Source of the DNA: Stenotrophomonas indicatrix
Lineage (GTDB): Bacteria; Pseudomonadota; Gammaproteobacteria; Xanthomonadales; Xanthomonadaceae
Assembly (NCBI RefSeq): GCF_002750975.1
Contig: NZ_PEJS01000001.1
Span: 310,001 to 374,000 of the forward strand
Direction of reading: 5' to 3'
DNA length: 64,000 nt
How positions within the stretch are numbered: the stretch's first letter is position 1; the number at the start of each line of letters is the position of its first letter. The position numbers and the translations under genes were made by a program. Under the pieces are notes generated by a model that saw only the letters and a program-made list of their open reading frames with translations, did not search any database and had not been told where the DNA came from. Shown piece after piece: positions 46,971 to 55,553 of the stretch.

Positions 46971-47924
46971 ATGCCTTCCCCGAAACGATCGATCCACGTC
47001 GTAGCCGCCGTCATCACCGACGCCCGCGGCCGCATCCTGCTCAACCGCCGTACCGAAAGCCGCGACATGGCCGGCCTCTGGGAATTCCCGGGCGGCAAGC
47101 GCGAGCCCGGTGAGACCTCCGAACAGGCGCTGGTGCGCGAGCTGCACGAGGAGCTGGGCATCGAGGCCGAGGTGGGCGAGTGGATCATGGACGTGCCGCA
47201 GCGCTACCCGGACAAGGACCTGACCCTGGAAGTGCGCCACGTGCGCAGCTGGAAGGGCGCCCCGCGTGGACGCGAGGGCCAGGCCATCACCTGGGTGACG
47301 CCGGACAAGCTGGCCCGTTATTCAATGCCGCCGGCTGACCTGCCGGTGGTGGCCGCACTGCGCCAGCCGGACTGCTACCTGATCACCCCTGCGCCGGACA
47401 TCGATGAGGGCGGCCTGCAGCGTTGGCACGGCCAGCTGCAGCAGGCGGTGGCTTCGGGGCAGCAACGCATCCAGCTGCGCCTGCCCGCCGAGCATCCGCA
47501 GCGTCAGGGCGTGATCGAGCAGGCCGTGCGCGCGCATCGGCGCGGTGTGCAGTGGCTGCTCAACCGCGATATCGAACTGGCGCGCACCCTCGGCGTTGGC
47601 GTGCACCTGGGCAGCGAGCAGCTGCAGTCGCTGCAGGAACGGCCGCTGCCGTCCGGGCAGCTGGTGGCCGCCTCCTGCCACGGGCTTGAGCAGCTGCTGG
47701 CCGCACAGCGGCTGGGCTGCGACTTCGCCGTGCTGGGGCCGGTGCAGGCCACTGCGAGCCATCCCGATGCAATGCCGTTGGGGTGGGAGGCCTTCGCCGC
47801 GCTGCGCGCCCAGGTATCGCTGCCGATCTATGCGCTCGGCGGCATGACACCGCAGCATGTGGCCGAGGCACGCCGGCATGGCGGGCAGGGTATCGCCGCC
47901 ATCCGCGGCCTGTGGCCTGTGTAG
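46971..47924 (+). CDS. Nudix hydrolase (MutT-like) fused to a ThiE-like domain
   Basis: 317 residues from the ATG at 46971 (MPSPKRSIHVVAAVI). Residues 1-~135 are a MutT-type Nudix domain with the box GGKREPGETSEQALVRELHEELG, which removes oxidised dGTP such as 8-oxo-dGTP. Residues ~145-317 resemble thiamin phosphate synthase: IQLRLP, RDIELARTLGVGVHLGSEQL, CDFAVLGPV and PIYALGGMTPQHV keep the TIM-barrel loops, but the phosphate-binding pattern differs from genuine ThiE. Such fusions are known in pseudomonads and xanthomonads and are listed as Nudix family proteins. The second domain's activity is unknown. It follows secA by about 95 bp. Confidence 0.88.
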   Translation: MPSPKRSIHVVAAVITDARGRILLNRRTESRDMAGLWEFPGGKREPGETSEQALVRELHEELGIEAEVGEWIMDVPQRYPDKDLTLEVRHVRSWKGAPRGREGQAITWVTPDKLARYSMPPADLPVVAALRQPDCYLITPAPDIDEGGLQRWHGQLQQAVASGQQRIQLRLPAEHPQRQGVIEQAVRAHRRGVQWLLNRDIELARTLGVGVHLGSEQLQSLQERPLPSGQLVAASCHGLEQLLAAQRLGCDFAVLGPVQATASHPDAMPLGWEAFAALRAQVSLPIYALGGMTPQHVAEARRHGGQGIAAIRGLWPV

Positions 47925-47948
47925 CGCGATACACAGGGTCGCAAGCAA

Positions 47949-48072
47949 GTAGATCCACGCCATGCGTGGATGAGCAGACCCGCGTCACGCAGCGACCAGT
48001 AGATCCACGCCATGCGTGGATGAGCGGACCCACGCCACGCAGCGACCAGTAGATCCACGCCATGCGTGGATG
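47949..48072. repeat. Tandem array of SMAG elements, 50-bp unit
   Basis: GTAGATCCACGCCATGCGTGGATGA starts at 47949, 47999 and 48049 in the same orientation. Palindrome plus 25-bp spacer make a 50-bp unit present about 2.5 times; spacers differ by only two to three bases, so this is a recent tandem duplication rather than independent insertions. Confidence 0.9.
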
Positions 48073-48091
48073 GCGGTTCAGCAGCACCCGC

Positions 48092-48670
48092 TCACAACGT
48101 AATCCAGAAACACCCATACTGCCGCCGCAGCCCAAGCACGGTCGCCGCGCGCGTGGCGCTGCCCGGCAGGGTCTGCTCCAACCGCAACCCGATCGGATGT
48201 CGCCGTGCAGCCGGCATCGGCACCGTTTCCGAATCCTGCGAGGCGATGCCCTGGCCCTCATCCAGATCCTGCCGCGGATACACCGGCACCACGTCCACCA
48301 GCGGCCGCCGCACCACCGATTCCAGCTGGCCAAGAATCCGCTGCGCGCCGGCATCGGACACCGCGCCCCACAGGTACAGCGAAGAAAGCCGGTTCACATC
48401 ACCGATGCTGACCGCCGTATGCAAAGCCTGCACCAGTTCGCTCAGCCGGCGCGGACAGCTGCTGCCGAGGCTGTCGCGTTGCAGGGTGTTGCCGGAAGGC
48501 GCCGGCGGTGGCCGCCGGGACTGCGCGCCCAGGCTGTCGCAGGGGCGGTCGGTATAGACACTTTGCCCCTGCGGATCGGTGCAGCGGTTCAAGCGCGTGG
48601 TCTGCGCCTGCACACCGGCGCAGACACCGGGCAGCAGCAGGACCAGCAACAGGGACAGGACGAGCTTCAT
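48092..48670 (-). CDS. Exported protein of unknown function, DUF4124-like start
   Basis: 192 residues from the ATG at 48670. Signal peptide LVLSLLLVLLLPGVCAGVQA. The mature start RLNRCTDPQGQSVYTDRPC is similar to the DUF4124 motif (Y-x-C-x-D-x-x-G-x-x-x-[YF]-x-[DQ]-x-x-C). A helical region follows (LSELVQALHTAVSIGDVNRL) and no catalytic motif is seen. Location is probably periplasmic, with one or two disulfides. It ends near the SMAG tandem array and lies just downstream of metF on the same strand, 41 bp away, perhaps as a read-through gene. Confidence 0.7.
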   Translation of the reverse strand: MKLVLSLLLVLLLPGVCAGVQAQTTRLNRCTDPQGQSVYTDRPCDSLGAQSRRPPPAPSGNTLQRDSLGSSCPRRLSELVQALHTAVSIGDVNRLSSLYLWGAVSDAGAQRILGQLESVVRRPLVDVVPVYPRQDLDEGQGIASQDSETVPMPAARRHPIGLRLEQTLPGSATRAATVLGLRRQYGCFWITL

Positions 48671-48711
48671 CGACGCAGCGTAGCGCCGATTGCGATAACG
48701 CAGCGTACTTT

Positions 48712-49539
48712 TCAGCCTTGCAGCAGCTTCAGTACCGAGACCGTCGGCTTGGCCAGGTTCAAGGTGTAGAAGTGCAGGCCCGGTGCGCCGCCTTCGACCA
48801 GGCGCTGGCACAGCTTGGCCACCACTTCGGCGCCGAAGGCGCGCACCGATTCGGCGTCGTCACCGTAGGCCTGCATCTTGCGGCTGATCCAGCGCGGGAT
48901 TTCCGCACCGCACTGTTCGGAGAAACGGCGCAGCTGGCTGAAGTTGGAGATCGGCATGATGCCCGGGGTGATCGGCACCTGCACGCCGAGCCGCTGCACT
49001 TCGTCGACGAAGTGGAAGTAGGCGTCGGGATTGAAGAAGTACTGGGTGATGGCGGCATCGGCACCGGCGTCGACCTTGGCCTTGAAGTGCTTCAGGTCGA
49101 GCAGGGCGTCCTGCGCTTGCGGATGCGTTTCCGGATACGCGCCCACTTCGATGCGGAAGGCATCACCGTGTTCGGCACGGATGAAGGCAATCAGTTCGGA
49201 GGCATAGCGCATGTCGCCAGGAAAGCCCATGCCCGAGGGCAGGTCGCCGCGAAGTGCCACCAGGCGCCGGCAGCCGATGGCGCGGTAGAGCTTGAGCAGT
49301 TCGCGGATTTCCTGGCGGGTACCGCCGACGCAGGACAGGTGCGGTGCCGCGTCGAAGCCGTGGTGCTGGTTGAGATGGCGCACGGTCTCGGAGGTGTAGC
49401 TGAGGGTCGAGCCACCGGCGCCGAAGGTGCAGGACACGTACTCGGGGGCATAGGCCTTCAGCTTGGCCGCGGCACGGTCCAGCTGGGTGCGCTGTTCGTC
49501 GGTCTTGGGCGGATAGAACTCGAAGCTGATGGCGGTCAT
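48712..49539 (-). CDS. metF: Methylenetetrahydrofolate reductase
   Basis: 275 residues. ISFEFYPPKTDEQ is the N-terminal signature with the catalytic Glu, VSCTFGAGGSTLSYTSETVRHL the folate side, RLVALRGDLPSGMGFP and DAAITQYFFNPDAYFHFV the FAD-binding barrel loops. It reduces 5,10-methylene-THF to 5-methyl-THF for methionine synthase. AhcY of the same activated-methyl cycle lies at 60 kb. The upstream region shows three 11-bp tandem repeats and a TATACT -10 box, which suggests activator control. Confidence 0.97.
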   Translation of the reverse strand: MTAISFEFYPPKTDEQRTQLDRAAAKLKAYAPEYVSCTFGAGGSTLSYTSETVRHLNQHHGFDAAPHLSCVGGTRQEIRELLKLYRAIGCRRLVALRGDLPSGMGFPGDMRYASELIAFIRAEHGDAFRIEVGAYPETHPQAQDALLDLKHFKAKVDAGADAAITQYFFNPDAYFHFVDEVQRLGVQVPITPGIMPISNFSQLRRFSEQCGAEIPRWISRKMQAYGDDAESVRAFGAEVVAKLCQRLVEGGAPGLHFYTLNLAKPTVSVLKLLQG

Positions 49540-49568
49540 GGCACGGGCGGCGGCATCGGGTGTGAAGC

Positions 49569-49619
49569 AGTATATCTCTCCATCGAGATGGATGTGCGAT
49601 AGATGTGCGATGGATGTGT
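49569..49619 (-). promoter_or_regulatory. metF promoter region with three 11-bp tandem repeats
   Basis: On the plus strand GATGGATGTGC, GATAGATGTGC and GATGGATGTGT follow each other without a gap (49587-49619). On the minus strand TATACT (49574-49569) is a -10 box 12 bases from the repeats, so the repeats cover about -23 to -55 of the metF promoter, all on one DNA face. No -35 consensus is visible. I do not recognise the binding protein. Confidence 0.55.
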
Positions 49620-49754
49620 CGGGTCACGTCGTCCCGTGCGGGCGACCGTTCGCCCCGCTGACGGACCGTTGCTCCGTAATCGCAACCGGGGCAACGGGAG
49701 CGAAGCCACGCTGGTCCCAATCCCGGCACCACCCACGCGATGAAGGAGCAGACG

Positions 49755-50690
49755 ATGAAGATCTTCCAGGCACTCTGGTACGCGATGAAGGCCTTGGCCA
49801 GGCTGGCGATGATCGGCATGGCGATGGCCGTGCTTGGCTCAGGCCCAGCCCATGCCACAGCCGTCGATAAAGCCGCCGTTGCAGGCGCAGTGCAGGTCGA
49901 GGTGCTCGGCAAGGGCCGTCCCTTGCTGATGATTCCCGGGCTTAACAGCAGTGCGGAGGTCTGGCGTGAGACCTGCCTGGCCCTGGAGGACGTGCAGTGC
50001 CATCTGGTGCAACTGCCGGGGTTTGCCGGTGCGGCGCCTGTCGATCCGCGCCCGGCCGATTTCCTGCCGGCGATGCGCGACGAACTACTGGGCTATCTGC
50101 AGGCGCGGCACCTGTCGAAGGTTGCGGTGATCGGTCACAGCCTGGGGGGTGTGCTGGCGATGCAACTGGCACTGAAGGCGCCCGATAGCATCGGTCCGCT
50201 GGTGATCGTTGATTCGCTGCCGTTCTATGCGGCGGTGATGAACCCGCAGGCCACCGCGCAGAACGTGGGGATGATGGCCGGGCAGCTGCGTGAAGGCCTG
50301 CTGGCGGCCGATGAGGCCAGCTTCAATGCACGCAACGATGCGACCGCCAAAGCCCTGACCCGCAGCACCCAGCATCTGCCGGAGCTGCGGCGTTGGGGGC
50401 GCGACAGTGATCGCACGAGCATGGCCGATGCGATGTACTCCATGCTGGTGCGCGATCTGCGTGATGACATCGACGGCATCCACACGCCGGTCCTGGTGCT
50501 GGGCAGCTGGGCCGCTTATCAGTCGATGGGGGGTACGGAAGCCAGTACCCGTGCGCAGTTCCAGGCGCAGTACGCGAAGCTGCCGGGTGTGCAGATCGAG
50601 ATGAGCGCACAGGGTTACCACTTCCTGATGTGGGATGATCCGCGTTGGCTGCAGGCGCAGGTGCGCCACTTCCTCGCCGCACATCCCTGA
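49755..50690 (+). CDS. Exported alpha/beta hydrolase
   Basis: 311 residues from the ATG at 49755, which has AAGGAG at the right distance (49743-49748); an ATG five codons upstream lacks one. An N-terminal signal or anchor helix (LARLAMIGMAMAVLGSGPAHA) precedes an alpha/beta fold: PLLMIPGLNSSAEVW gives the oxyanion region, VIGHSLGGVLAMQL carries nucleophile Ser129, VLVLGSWAAY is near the acid, and GYHFLMWDDP the catalytic His. The substrate cannot be predicted. It lies immediately upstream of the sensor kinase gene (37-bp gap), likely in one operon with it. Confidence 0.85.
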   Translation: MKIFQALWYAMKALARLAMIGMAMAVLGSGPAHATAVDKAAVAGAVQVEVLGKGRPLLMIPGLNSSAEVWRETCLALEDVQCHLVQLPGFAGAAPVDPRPADFLPAMRDELLGYLQARHLSKVAVIGHSLGGVLAMQLALKAPDSIGPLVIVDSLPFYAAVMNPQATAQNVGMMAGQLREGLLAADEASFNARNDATAKALTRSTQHLPELRRWGRDSDRTSMADAMYSMLVRDLRDDIDGIHTPVLVLGSWAAYQSMGGTEASTRAQFQAQYAKLPGVQIEMSAQGYHFLMWDDPRWLQAQVRHFLAAHP

Positions 50691-50727
50691 CCGCCGTATG
50701 CCCTTTCCGCCACCGCCAAGGCTGCTC

Positions 50728-51777
50728 ATGGACGCTACCACGCCTTCCCGCCGCTTCTGGATCCTCAACGCGCTGGCGTGGGCAGGCTATGCGACGTACA
50801 GCCTGTGGCTGGGGGTGCGTATCGGCGGCGGTACGCTGTTCAGCGGCGTGGTGTTGATCTCCCTCAGCATTGCCGTTTCCCTGTGGTTGTGCAGCGGCGC
50901 GCTGCGTTCGGTCGCACTGCGGCAGCGCTGGTGGGATGGCAGTCTGGGCAGCCTGGTGTTGAAACTGGCAACTGGCGTGGTGGTCGGTGCCAGCATTGCA
51001 CAGGCGCTGACGGCGGCGTTGTTGTTGCCGGCGCTGGCCATGGGCTGGGTGCAGTTGCCCGGTGGGCGTGCCGACTACCAGCTGTCGTCGGTCGTGCTGT
51101 ACTGGATGAACACCGCCCTGTTCCTTTTGATGTGGACGGGACTGTGGGCGGGCCTGCATGGCTTGCGCCGCGCGCGCCACAGCGAGCTGGCGCGATTGCG
51201 CGTGGAGGCGGAGCGCAGCGCCCTGGAGCGCGATGCGTTGCGTGCGCGGCTGAATCCGCATTTCATGTTCAACGCATTGAACAACCTGCGAGCGCTGATT
51301 CTGGAAGATCCCGAGCGTGCCCGCGACATGGTCACCCGCCTGTCGCGCACGCTGCGCCACGCGTTGGCCCACAATCGCAGTGAGCAGGTGACCCTGGCCG
51401 AGGAACTGGAAGTGGTCGACGACTATCTGGCCATCGAGGCGATCCACTTCGAACAGCGCCTGCAGGTGCGGCGGGAGATCGCCGCAGAGGCTGTGCAGGC
51501 ACAACTGCCTGCGATGGCACTGCAGCTGTTGGTGGAGAACGCGATAAAACATGGCATTGCCAGCCGCGCTGGCGGCGGCGAGGTACATATCCGCGCGTCG
51601 CTGGACGATGACCTGCTGCGCCTCCAGGTGGACAACCCGCTCTGCACTGGCAGCGAACCTGCGCAAGGGCATGGTGTGGGACTGGCCTACCTGCGCGCGC
51701 AGCTTGGCACGCGCGGCCGTTTCACCCTGCAGCCGCTCGGCGACCGCATGCAGGCGCTGCTGGAGATTCCGCAATGA
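50728..51777 (+). CDS. LytS/AlgZ-type sensor histidine kinase
   Basis: 349 residues from the ATG at 50728; an ATG ten codons upstream (50698) is possible. Four predicted membrane helices in residues ~10-145 make a small sensor region without recognisable extracytoplasmic domain. The cytoplasmic part is a His_kinase domain of the LytS class: RLNPHFMFNALNNLRALI with phosphoacceptor His178, and an HATPase end (MALQLLVENAIKHGI, then GVGLAYLRAQLG). It overlaps the response regulator gene by ATGA. In the group such pairs regulate surface or export functions. The signal is unknown. Confidence 0.9.
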   Translation: MDATTPSRRFWILNALAWAGYATYSLWLGVRIGGGTLFSGVVLISLSIAVSLWLCSGALRSVALRQRWWDGSLGSLVLKLATGVVVGASIAQALTAALLLPALAMGWVQLPGGRADYQLSSVVLYWMNTALFLLMWTGLWAGLHGLRRARHSELARLRVEAERSALERDALRARLNPHFMFNALNNLRALILEDPERARDMVTRLSRTLRHALAHNRSEQVTLAEELEVVDDYLAIEAIHFEQRLQVRREIAAEAVQAQLPAMALQLLVENAIKHGIASRAGGGEVHIRASLDDDLLRLQVDNPLCTGSEPAQGHGVGLAYLRAQLGTRGRFTLQPLGDRMQALLEIPQ

Positions 51778-52505
51778 CGGCCGTGCTGCGTGTGCTGATT
51801 GTCGATGATGCACGGCTGGCGCGACAGGAGCTGCGGACGCTGCTGTCGGCGCTGCCGTGGGTGCAGTGCGTGGGCGAGGCCGACGATGTGCCTGCTGCGC
51901 GCGAGGCGATCGCCACGCTGGCGCCGGACCTGGTGCTGCTGGATGTGCAGATGCCCTCCGGTACCGGCTTCGATGTACTGGACGGGTTGGAAAGGGTGCC
52001 CTCGGTGGTGTTCGTCACTGCCTACGACACCTACGCAGTACGCGCGTTCCGGGCCAATGCACTGGATTACCTGGTGAAGCCGGTGGAAGCGCCGCGACTG
52101 CTGGAAGCGCTGGAGCGTGCGCGTCATCATGCGGCGTTGGATACCGAACCTCCCACAGTGCACGGCACGCTGGGTGCGCAGGACCAGGTGTTCGTGCGCG
52201 AAGGCGAGCGCTGCTGGTTCGTGTCCATTGCCGAGATCCGTCGGCTGGTGGTGGACGGCAACTACACGCGGCTGTGGTTCCGCGACCAGAACGCATTGCT
52301 GGCCCGCAGCCTGAGCGCGTTGGAAGCACGCTTGCCATCGGACCTTTTCTTTCGTGCCAACCGCAACACGCTGGTCAACCTGCGGCGCATCCGTGCGGTC
52401 ACGCCGAGCATTGGCGATGGCTACGATCTGGCACTGGATGATGGCAGTGAAGTGGAGGTATCGCGGCGGCAGGCACGGGAGCTGCGCGAGCGGATGGCGC
52501 TGTAG
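51774..52505 (+). CDS. LytTR-family response regulator
   Basis: 243 residues. The receiver domain (1-~120) has VLIVDDARLAR with the acidic pair, DLVLLDVQMPSGTGF with phosphorylation site Asp57, and DYLVKPVEAPRL with the conserved Lys. The C-terminal LytTR DNA-binding domain (~145-243) shows VDGNYTRLWF, RSLSALEARLPSDLFFRANRN and VSRRQARELRERM. LytTR regulators bind pairs of short direct repeats; the three 11-bp repeats upstream of metF, 2 kb away, are one candidate site, although this is only a guess. Partner of the kinase at 50728. Confidence 0.92.
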   Translation: MTAVLRVLIVDDARLARQELRTLLSALPWVQCVGEADDVPAAREAIATLAPDLVLLDVQMPSGTGFDVLDGLERVPSVVFVTAYDTYAVRAFRANALDYLVKPVEAPRLLEALERARHHAALDTEPPTVHGTLGAQDQVFVREGERCWFVSIAEIRRLVVDGNYTRLWFRDQNALLARSLSALEARLPSDLFFRANRNTLVNLRRIRAVTPSIGDGYDLALDDGSEVEVSRRQARELRERMAL

Positions 52506-52514
52506 CCGCCGATC

Positions 52515-54038
52515 CTACAGTTCCGCGCTGACCGGGCTGGTCACGAATCCCCACAGCAGCCGCGCCATCACCGCAGGTGAGCGTGCCTGCGCGCGGGAGT
52601 AGGCCAGCAGTGCATCCAGCCTTGGACGGTCGTAGAGGTGGCCGGCCAGCAGCACCGCATGCACGCGCCGGCTGTTGCCGATGTCCAGCAGAGGATTGCC
52701 GTCCAGCAGCACCAGGTCGGCCGCTTTGCCGACCTCGACACTGCCATGCCGGGCCTGCAGGCGAAGGTGCTGTGCGGCGTGCAACGTGGCTGCGCGCAGC
52801 ACGTCGGCCTGGCTGAGTCCGGCCTGGTGCAGCAGTTGCAGTTCATCGTGATAGCGGAAGCCGCCAAGCCCGGTGTCGGTGCCCACCAGCACCGGAACAC
52901 CGGCGCGGTGCGCAGCGCCGGTCAGTGCCAGGCCATGATTGAAATAGGCGTGCAGCGCGCGCTCGCCACGTTGGCCTGGATGGCGGGTGACCGTGGCCTG
53001 CAGGTCGTCGCGCCAGGCCCAGCGCGAAAGCGGATCGAGGTACGCCAGTCGCGGATCATCGATGAAGCCCGGATCGCGCGCGCGGGCATCCTCCTCGCGG
53101 GTGACATGAGTGGGCACGAAGGCGCTGCCGCTGGCCTGCATCAGCGCGAAGGCGGCCTTGCACCTTGCAGGCGCATAGCTGTCCACCAAGTGCTCGGCCA
53201 AGGCTGTCGGGTCTTCACCGTCCAGCGTCCCGCTGCGCCATGCAGCTGCGGAGCCGGAGCAGTGGCGAACGAACAGATGCGCGTGTTCAAAGCTGTGCTG
53301 TCCGGCCTGCAGTGCCTCTTCCAGCGCCACCGCCCTGGGCAGGTGGCCCACCAGCGGACGATGCAGTTGCCGCGCCTCGGCAGCCAGCCGTTGGTAGGTA
53401 TCCGGGCGCAGCCGGTTGTAGACCTTCAGTGCATCCACGCCGCGCTCGGCGTACTCACGCGCGCGACGGACGGCGTCCTGTGGTGCCAGCGCAGGGTCTT
53501 CGAAGTAGAAGCTTGCCACCTGCACGAATCGCGGCGCGGTCAACGTGCCAGCGATGGCCTGTGCGCTCCAGCGACGCTTGTCAGCGACGCAGGCGATCAG
53601 CGGATCGGTCGGCTGCGGGCAGTCCATCATGTCGCGGGTGCCGGTGATGCCGTTGGCCAGCATCAACGGGAACTGCAGTTGCGGAGACAACTGCAGTGCG
53701 TGGGTATGCATGTCCCAGAAGCCAGGCAGCAGCCAGCGGCCACCGGCGTCGAATACGTGCAAGGTGGCGTCGTGGGGGCCATTGCCGATGGCGATGATGG
53801 TGCCGTTGCGCACCGTTACAGTGGTGGGCGCGCTGGCAACGCCGTTCTGCACGTCCACCACCCGCGCATTGATGATCACCCGGCTGTTGCCGACATCGGG
53901 TGGCGGCGGCGCTGGCAACGGCCAGATCAGGGCGGCAGCGAACAGCAGGGGCGGAGCGAGAAGCACAGCCGCTACTGCCTTCAGCAGAGGCCGTTGGTGT
54001 GATCGAGGGGAAGGGGACAACGCGCGTGCTGCATCCAT
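52515..54038 (-). CDS. Membrane-anchored amidohydrolase
   Basis: 507 residues from the ATG at 54038. A hydrophobic N-terminal segment (LLKAVAAVLLAPPLLFAAALIWP) acts as an anchor or signal. Amidohydrolase barrel: LLPGFWDMHTHALQ gives the H-x-H metal motif, DALKVYNRL the bridging Lys, GHLPRAVALEEAL and HSFEHAHLF the next His residues and VLVGTDTGLGG the final Asp. KAADLVLLDGNPLLDI is the C-terminal composite-sandwich end. It is related to imidazolonepropionase- and prolidase-like amidohydrolases; the substrate is unknown. It converges on the LytTR regulator gene with a 9-bp gap. Confidence 0.88.
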   Translation of the reverse strand: MDAARALSPSPRSHQRPLLKAVAAVLLAPPLLFAAALIWPLPAPPPPDVGNSRVIINARVVDVQNGVASAPTTVTVRNGTIIAIGNGPHDATLHVFDAGGRWLLPGFWDMHTHALQLSPQLQFPLMLANGITGTRDMMDCPQPTDPLIACVADKRRWSAQAIAGTLTAPRFVQVASFYFEDPALAPQDAVRRAREYAERGVDALKVYNRLRPDTYQRLAAEARQLHRPLVGHLPRAVALEEALQAGQHSFEHAHLFVRHCSGSAAAWRSGTLDGEDPTALAEHLVDSYAPARCKAAFALMQASGSAFVPTHVTREEDARARDPGFIDDPRLAYLDPLSRWAWRDDLQATVTRHPGQRGERALHAYFNHGLALTGAAHRAGVPVLVGTDTGLGGFRYHDELQLLHQAGLSQADVLRAATLHAAQHLRLQARHGSVEVGKAADLVLLDGNPLLDIGNSRRVHAVLLAGHLYDRPRLDALLAYSRAQARSPAVMARLLWGFVTSPVSAEL

Positions 54039-54174
54039 GAGCCTGCAATCCCTACGGTGGGTCGAAGGCAGGGTGGGGCAAGTCCGGTTCGGATGCCAGT
54101 GACTCTCGGCCTGCTCCCCTTGCACCGCCGGTGGCGGTTACCCTGTGCAGCGGATTCTTCGATCACGCCGCGCC

Positions 54175-54732
54175 ATGTCCATCGTCCTCACCGATTTCGC
54201 CCGCCCCCGCCTGTTCCCGCGCGTACCGCGCGGCAACACCATCCAGGACTGCAGCGCCGAGCAGTTCCAGGCGCATCTCAACGCGCACCCGCCGCTTAAG
54301 GTGCTCGATGGCTATGCACCGTTCTGCAAGCTGTTCGTCTATGAAAACTGGACCAGCACGCGCTGCCTGACCGTGCCGGTCACCGATGCCAACCGGCACC
54401 TGCTGCGCAGCGGCTACGAGGCGCGCAACCGTGAGGAACTGCCGGTGCTGGTGCGCTGGTTCGAGGGCGTGGAATCGCCACGGGCCAATTACCTGGTTGT
54501 GATCCTGTACAGCGCCGAGCAGCTGGCCAAGGAAGGTTCACCCATCGATGCGGACTGGGGCATCGTCGGCTGCATCTATACCGCTGAACCGGCAGAAGTA
54601 CCGATGGCACCGATCACGATGATGCGCAATGCGCTGGGCGTGGAGGAGGGCGGTTCGGGCGTGCCGCTGGACCGCGAAGCCTATCAGCGCGCGGTGGCGT
54701 TCTGGGAGAACAACGCCAACTGGCGGCCGTGA
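54175..54732 (+). CDS. DUF3228-family protein
   Basis: 185 residues from the ATG at 54175 (MSIVLTDFARPRLFPR). NYLVVILYSAEQLAKEG and DADWGIVGCIYTAEPAEVPMAPITMMRN correspond to the conserved core of DUF3228, and the C-terminal VPLDREAYQRAVAFWENNA is also typical. It is cytoplasmic, without membrane segment. No function is established for the family. It is divergent from the amidohydrolase gene and followed by an unrelated TonB-like gene, so I cannot infer more from context. Confidence 0.85.
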   Translation: MSIVLTDFARPRLFPRVPRGNTIQDCSAEQFQAHLNAHPPLKVLDGYAPFCKLFVYENWTSTRCLTVPVTDANRHLLRSGYEARNREELPVLVRWFEGVESPRANYLVVILYSAEQLAKEGSPIDADWGIVGCIYTAEPAEVPMAPITMMRNALGVEEGGSGVPLDREAYQRAVAFWENNANWRP

Positions 54733-54830
54733 GAACACAGCATCGCGATGCGCGTCAGCGCACTGCGATGTGAAATCCGCTGCGGCCACCGCGGGATACG
54801 ATGCTGTTTCCATCACAGCAGGAAGCAACG

Positions 54831-55460
54831 ATGACGATCAGATGGTGGATGCCGTTGGCGGTGGCGCTGGGCGCCTTGCTGGGTTCAGCCGAGAGTTCAG
54901 CCCAGCGTTACGATGCCAACGCCGCATGCGGTGGATTGAGCAACGCGGCATCGATCCAGGATGTGGGCGTCAGCAGCATGGAGGCGCGTGCCCAGCAAGG
55001 GCGCTGCACGCTGCACGTCGTGGCTGCGGATGCGGAAGCGCTGGTGCGCCAGCAACGCATGCTGGAAGCGGTGTCGATGGCGGTATGCAAGGCCGCTGCG
55101 GAACCGCAGCCGTCCGCGCAGCCGCTGTCACTGGTGCTGCGATTCCCTGCGCGCTGCCCGCTGTCGTCCAAGGCGACACTGTTCCCTGCGGCCAGCGGCA
55201 ACTGGAGGCGTGAATTCCCCGAGTACCCCTCTGCGGCTGTACGTGACGGGTTGCAGGGCAAAGTGCAGCTGAAGGCGCTGGTGAACGGGGACGGCAGGAT
55301 TGTCGCGGCCGTGGTACGCGTGTCCAGTGGTCACGCGGTGCTGGACGCGGCAGCGGCCAAGGGGCTCCGCTTGTGGGCCATGCAACGCGACGCGCAACAG
55401 CCCGCGTTGCCCGCCATGAGTGTGATGGACGTGCCGGTGACCTTTGCTCTCAACGAATGA
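54831..55460 (+). CDS. Exported protein with TonB-like C-terminal domain
   Basis: 209 residues from the ATG at 54831 (AGGAAG 7-12 bases upstream). Signal peptide WWMPLAVALGALLGSAESSA. The mature N-terminal half has three cysteines (NAACGG, GRCTLHV, AVCKAAAE) plus RCPLSS. The C-terminal ~90 residues carry a TonB_C pattern: EFPEYPSAAVRDGLQGKVQL, VNGDGRIVAAVVRVSSGHAVLD and AAAKGLRLWAM. No membrane anchor or Pro-rich spacer exists, so this is not a classical energy transducer; the domain probably serves binding in the periplasm. Role unknown. Confidence 0.75.
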   Translation: MTIRWWMPLAVALGALLGSAESSAQRYDANAACGGLSNAASIQDVGVSSMEARAQQGRCTLHVVAADAEALVRQQRMLEAVSMAVCKAAAEPQPSAQPLSLVLRFPARCPLSSKATLFPAASGNWRREFPEYPSAAVRDGLQGKVQLKALVNGDGRIVAAVVRVSSGHAVLDAAAAKGLRLWAMQRDAQQPALPAMSVMDVPVTFALNE

Positions 55461-55529
55461 AGGACGTGCTCTCCTGGCTTTCGTAGCGGGAGCCGGCACA
55501 ACCAGGCTTGGCGTGGATCCGCCTTCGCA

Positions 55530-55553
55530 GTAGAGCCACGCCACGCGTGGCTT
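55530..55553. repeat. SMAG element
   Basis: GTAGAGCCACGCCACGCGTGGCTT next to the end of the gene at 55553. A partial partner (GGCTTGGCGTGGATCC) lies at 55506-55521. Confidence 0.8.

Noticed and set aside
47949..48072. Short regularly spaced repeats as a CRISPR array
   Set aside because: Spacers are nearly identical to each other, the repeat is the SMAG palindrome found all over the window, and no cas genes are near.
49540..49740. SAM riboswitch or MetJ operator upstream of metF
   Set aside because: No aptamer consensus and no AGACGTCT-type met boxes; only the 11-bp repeats are seen.
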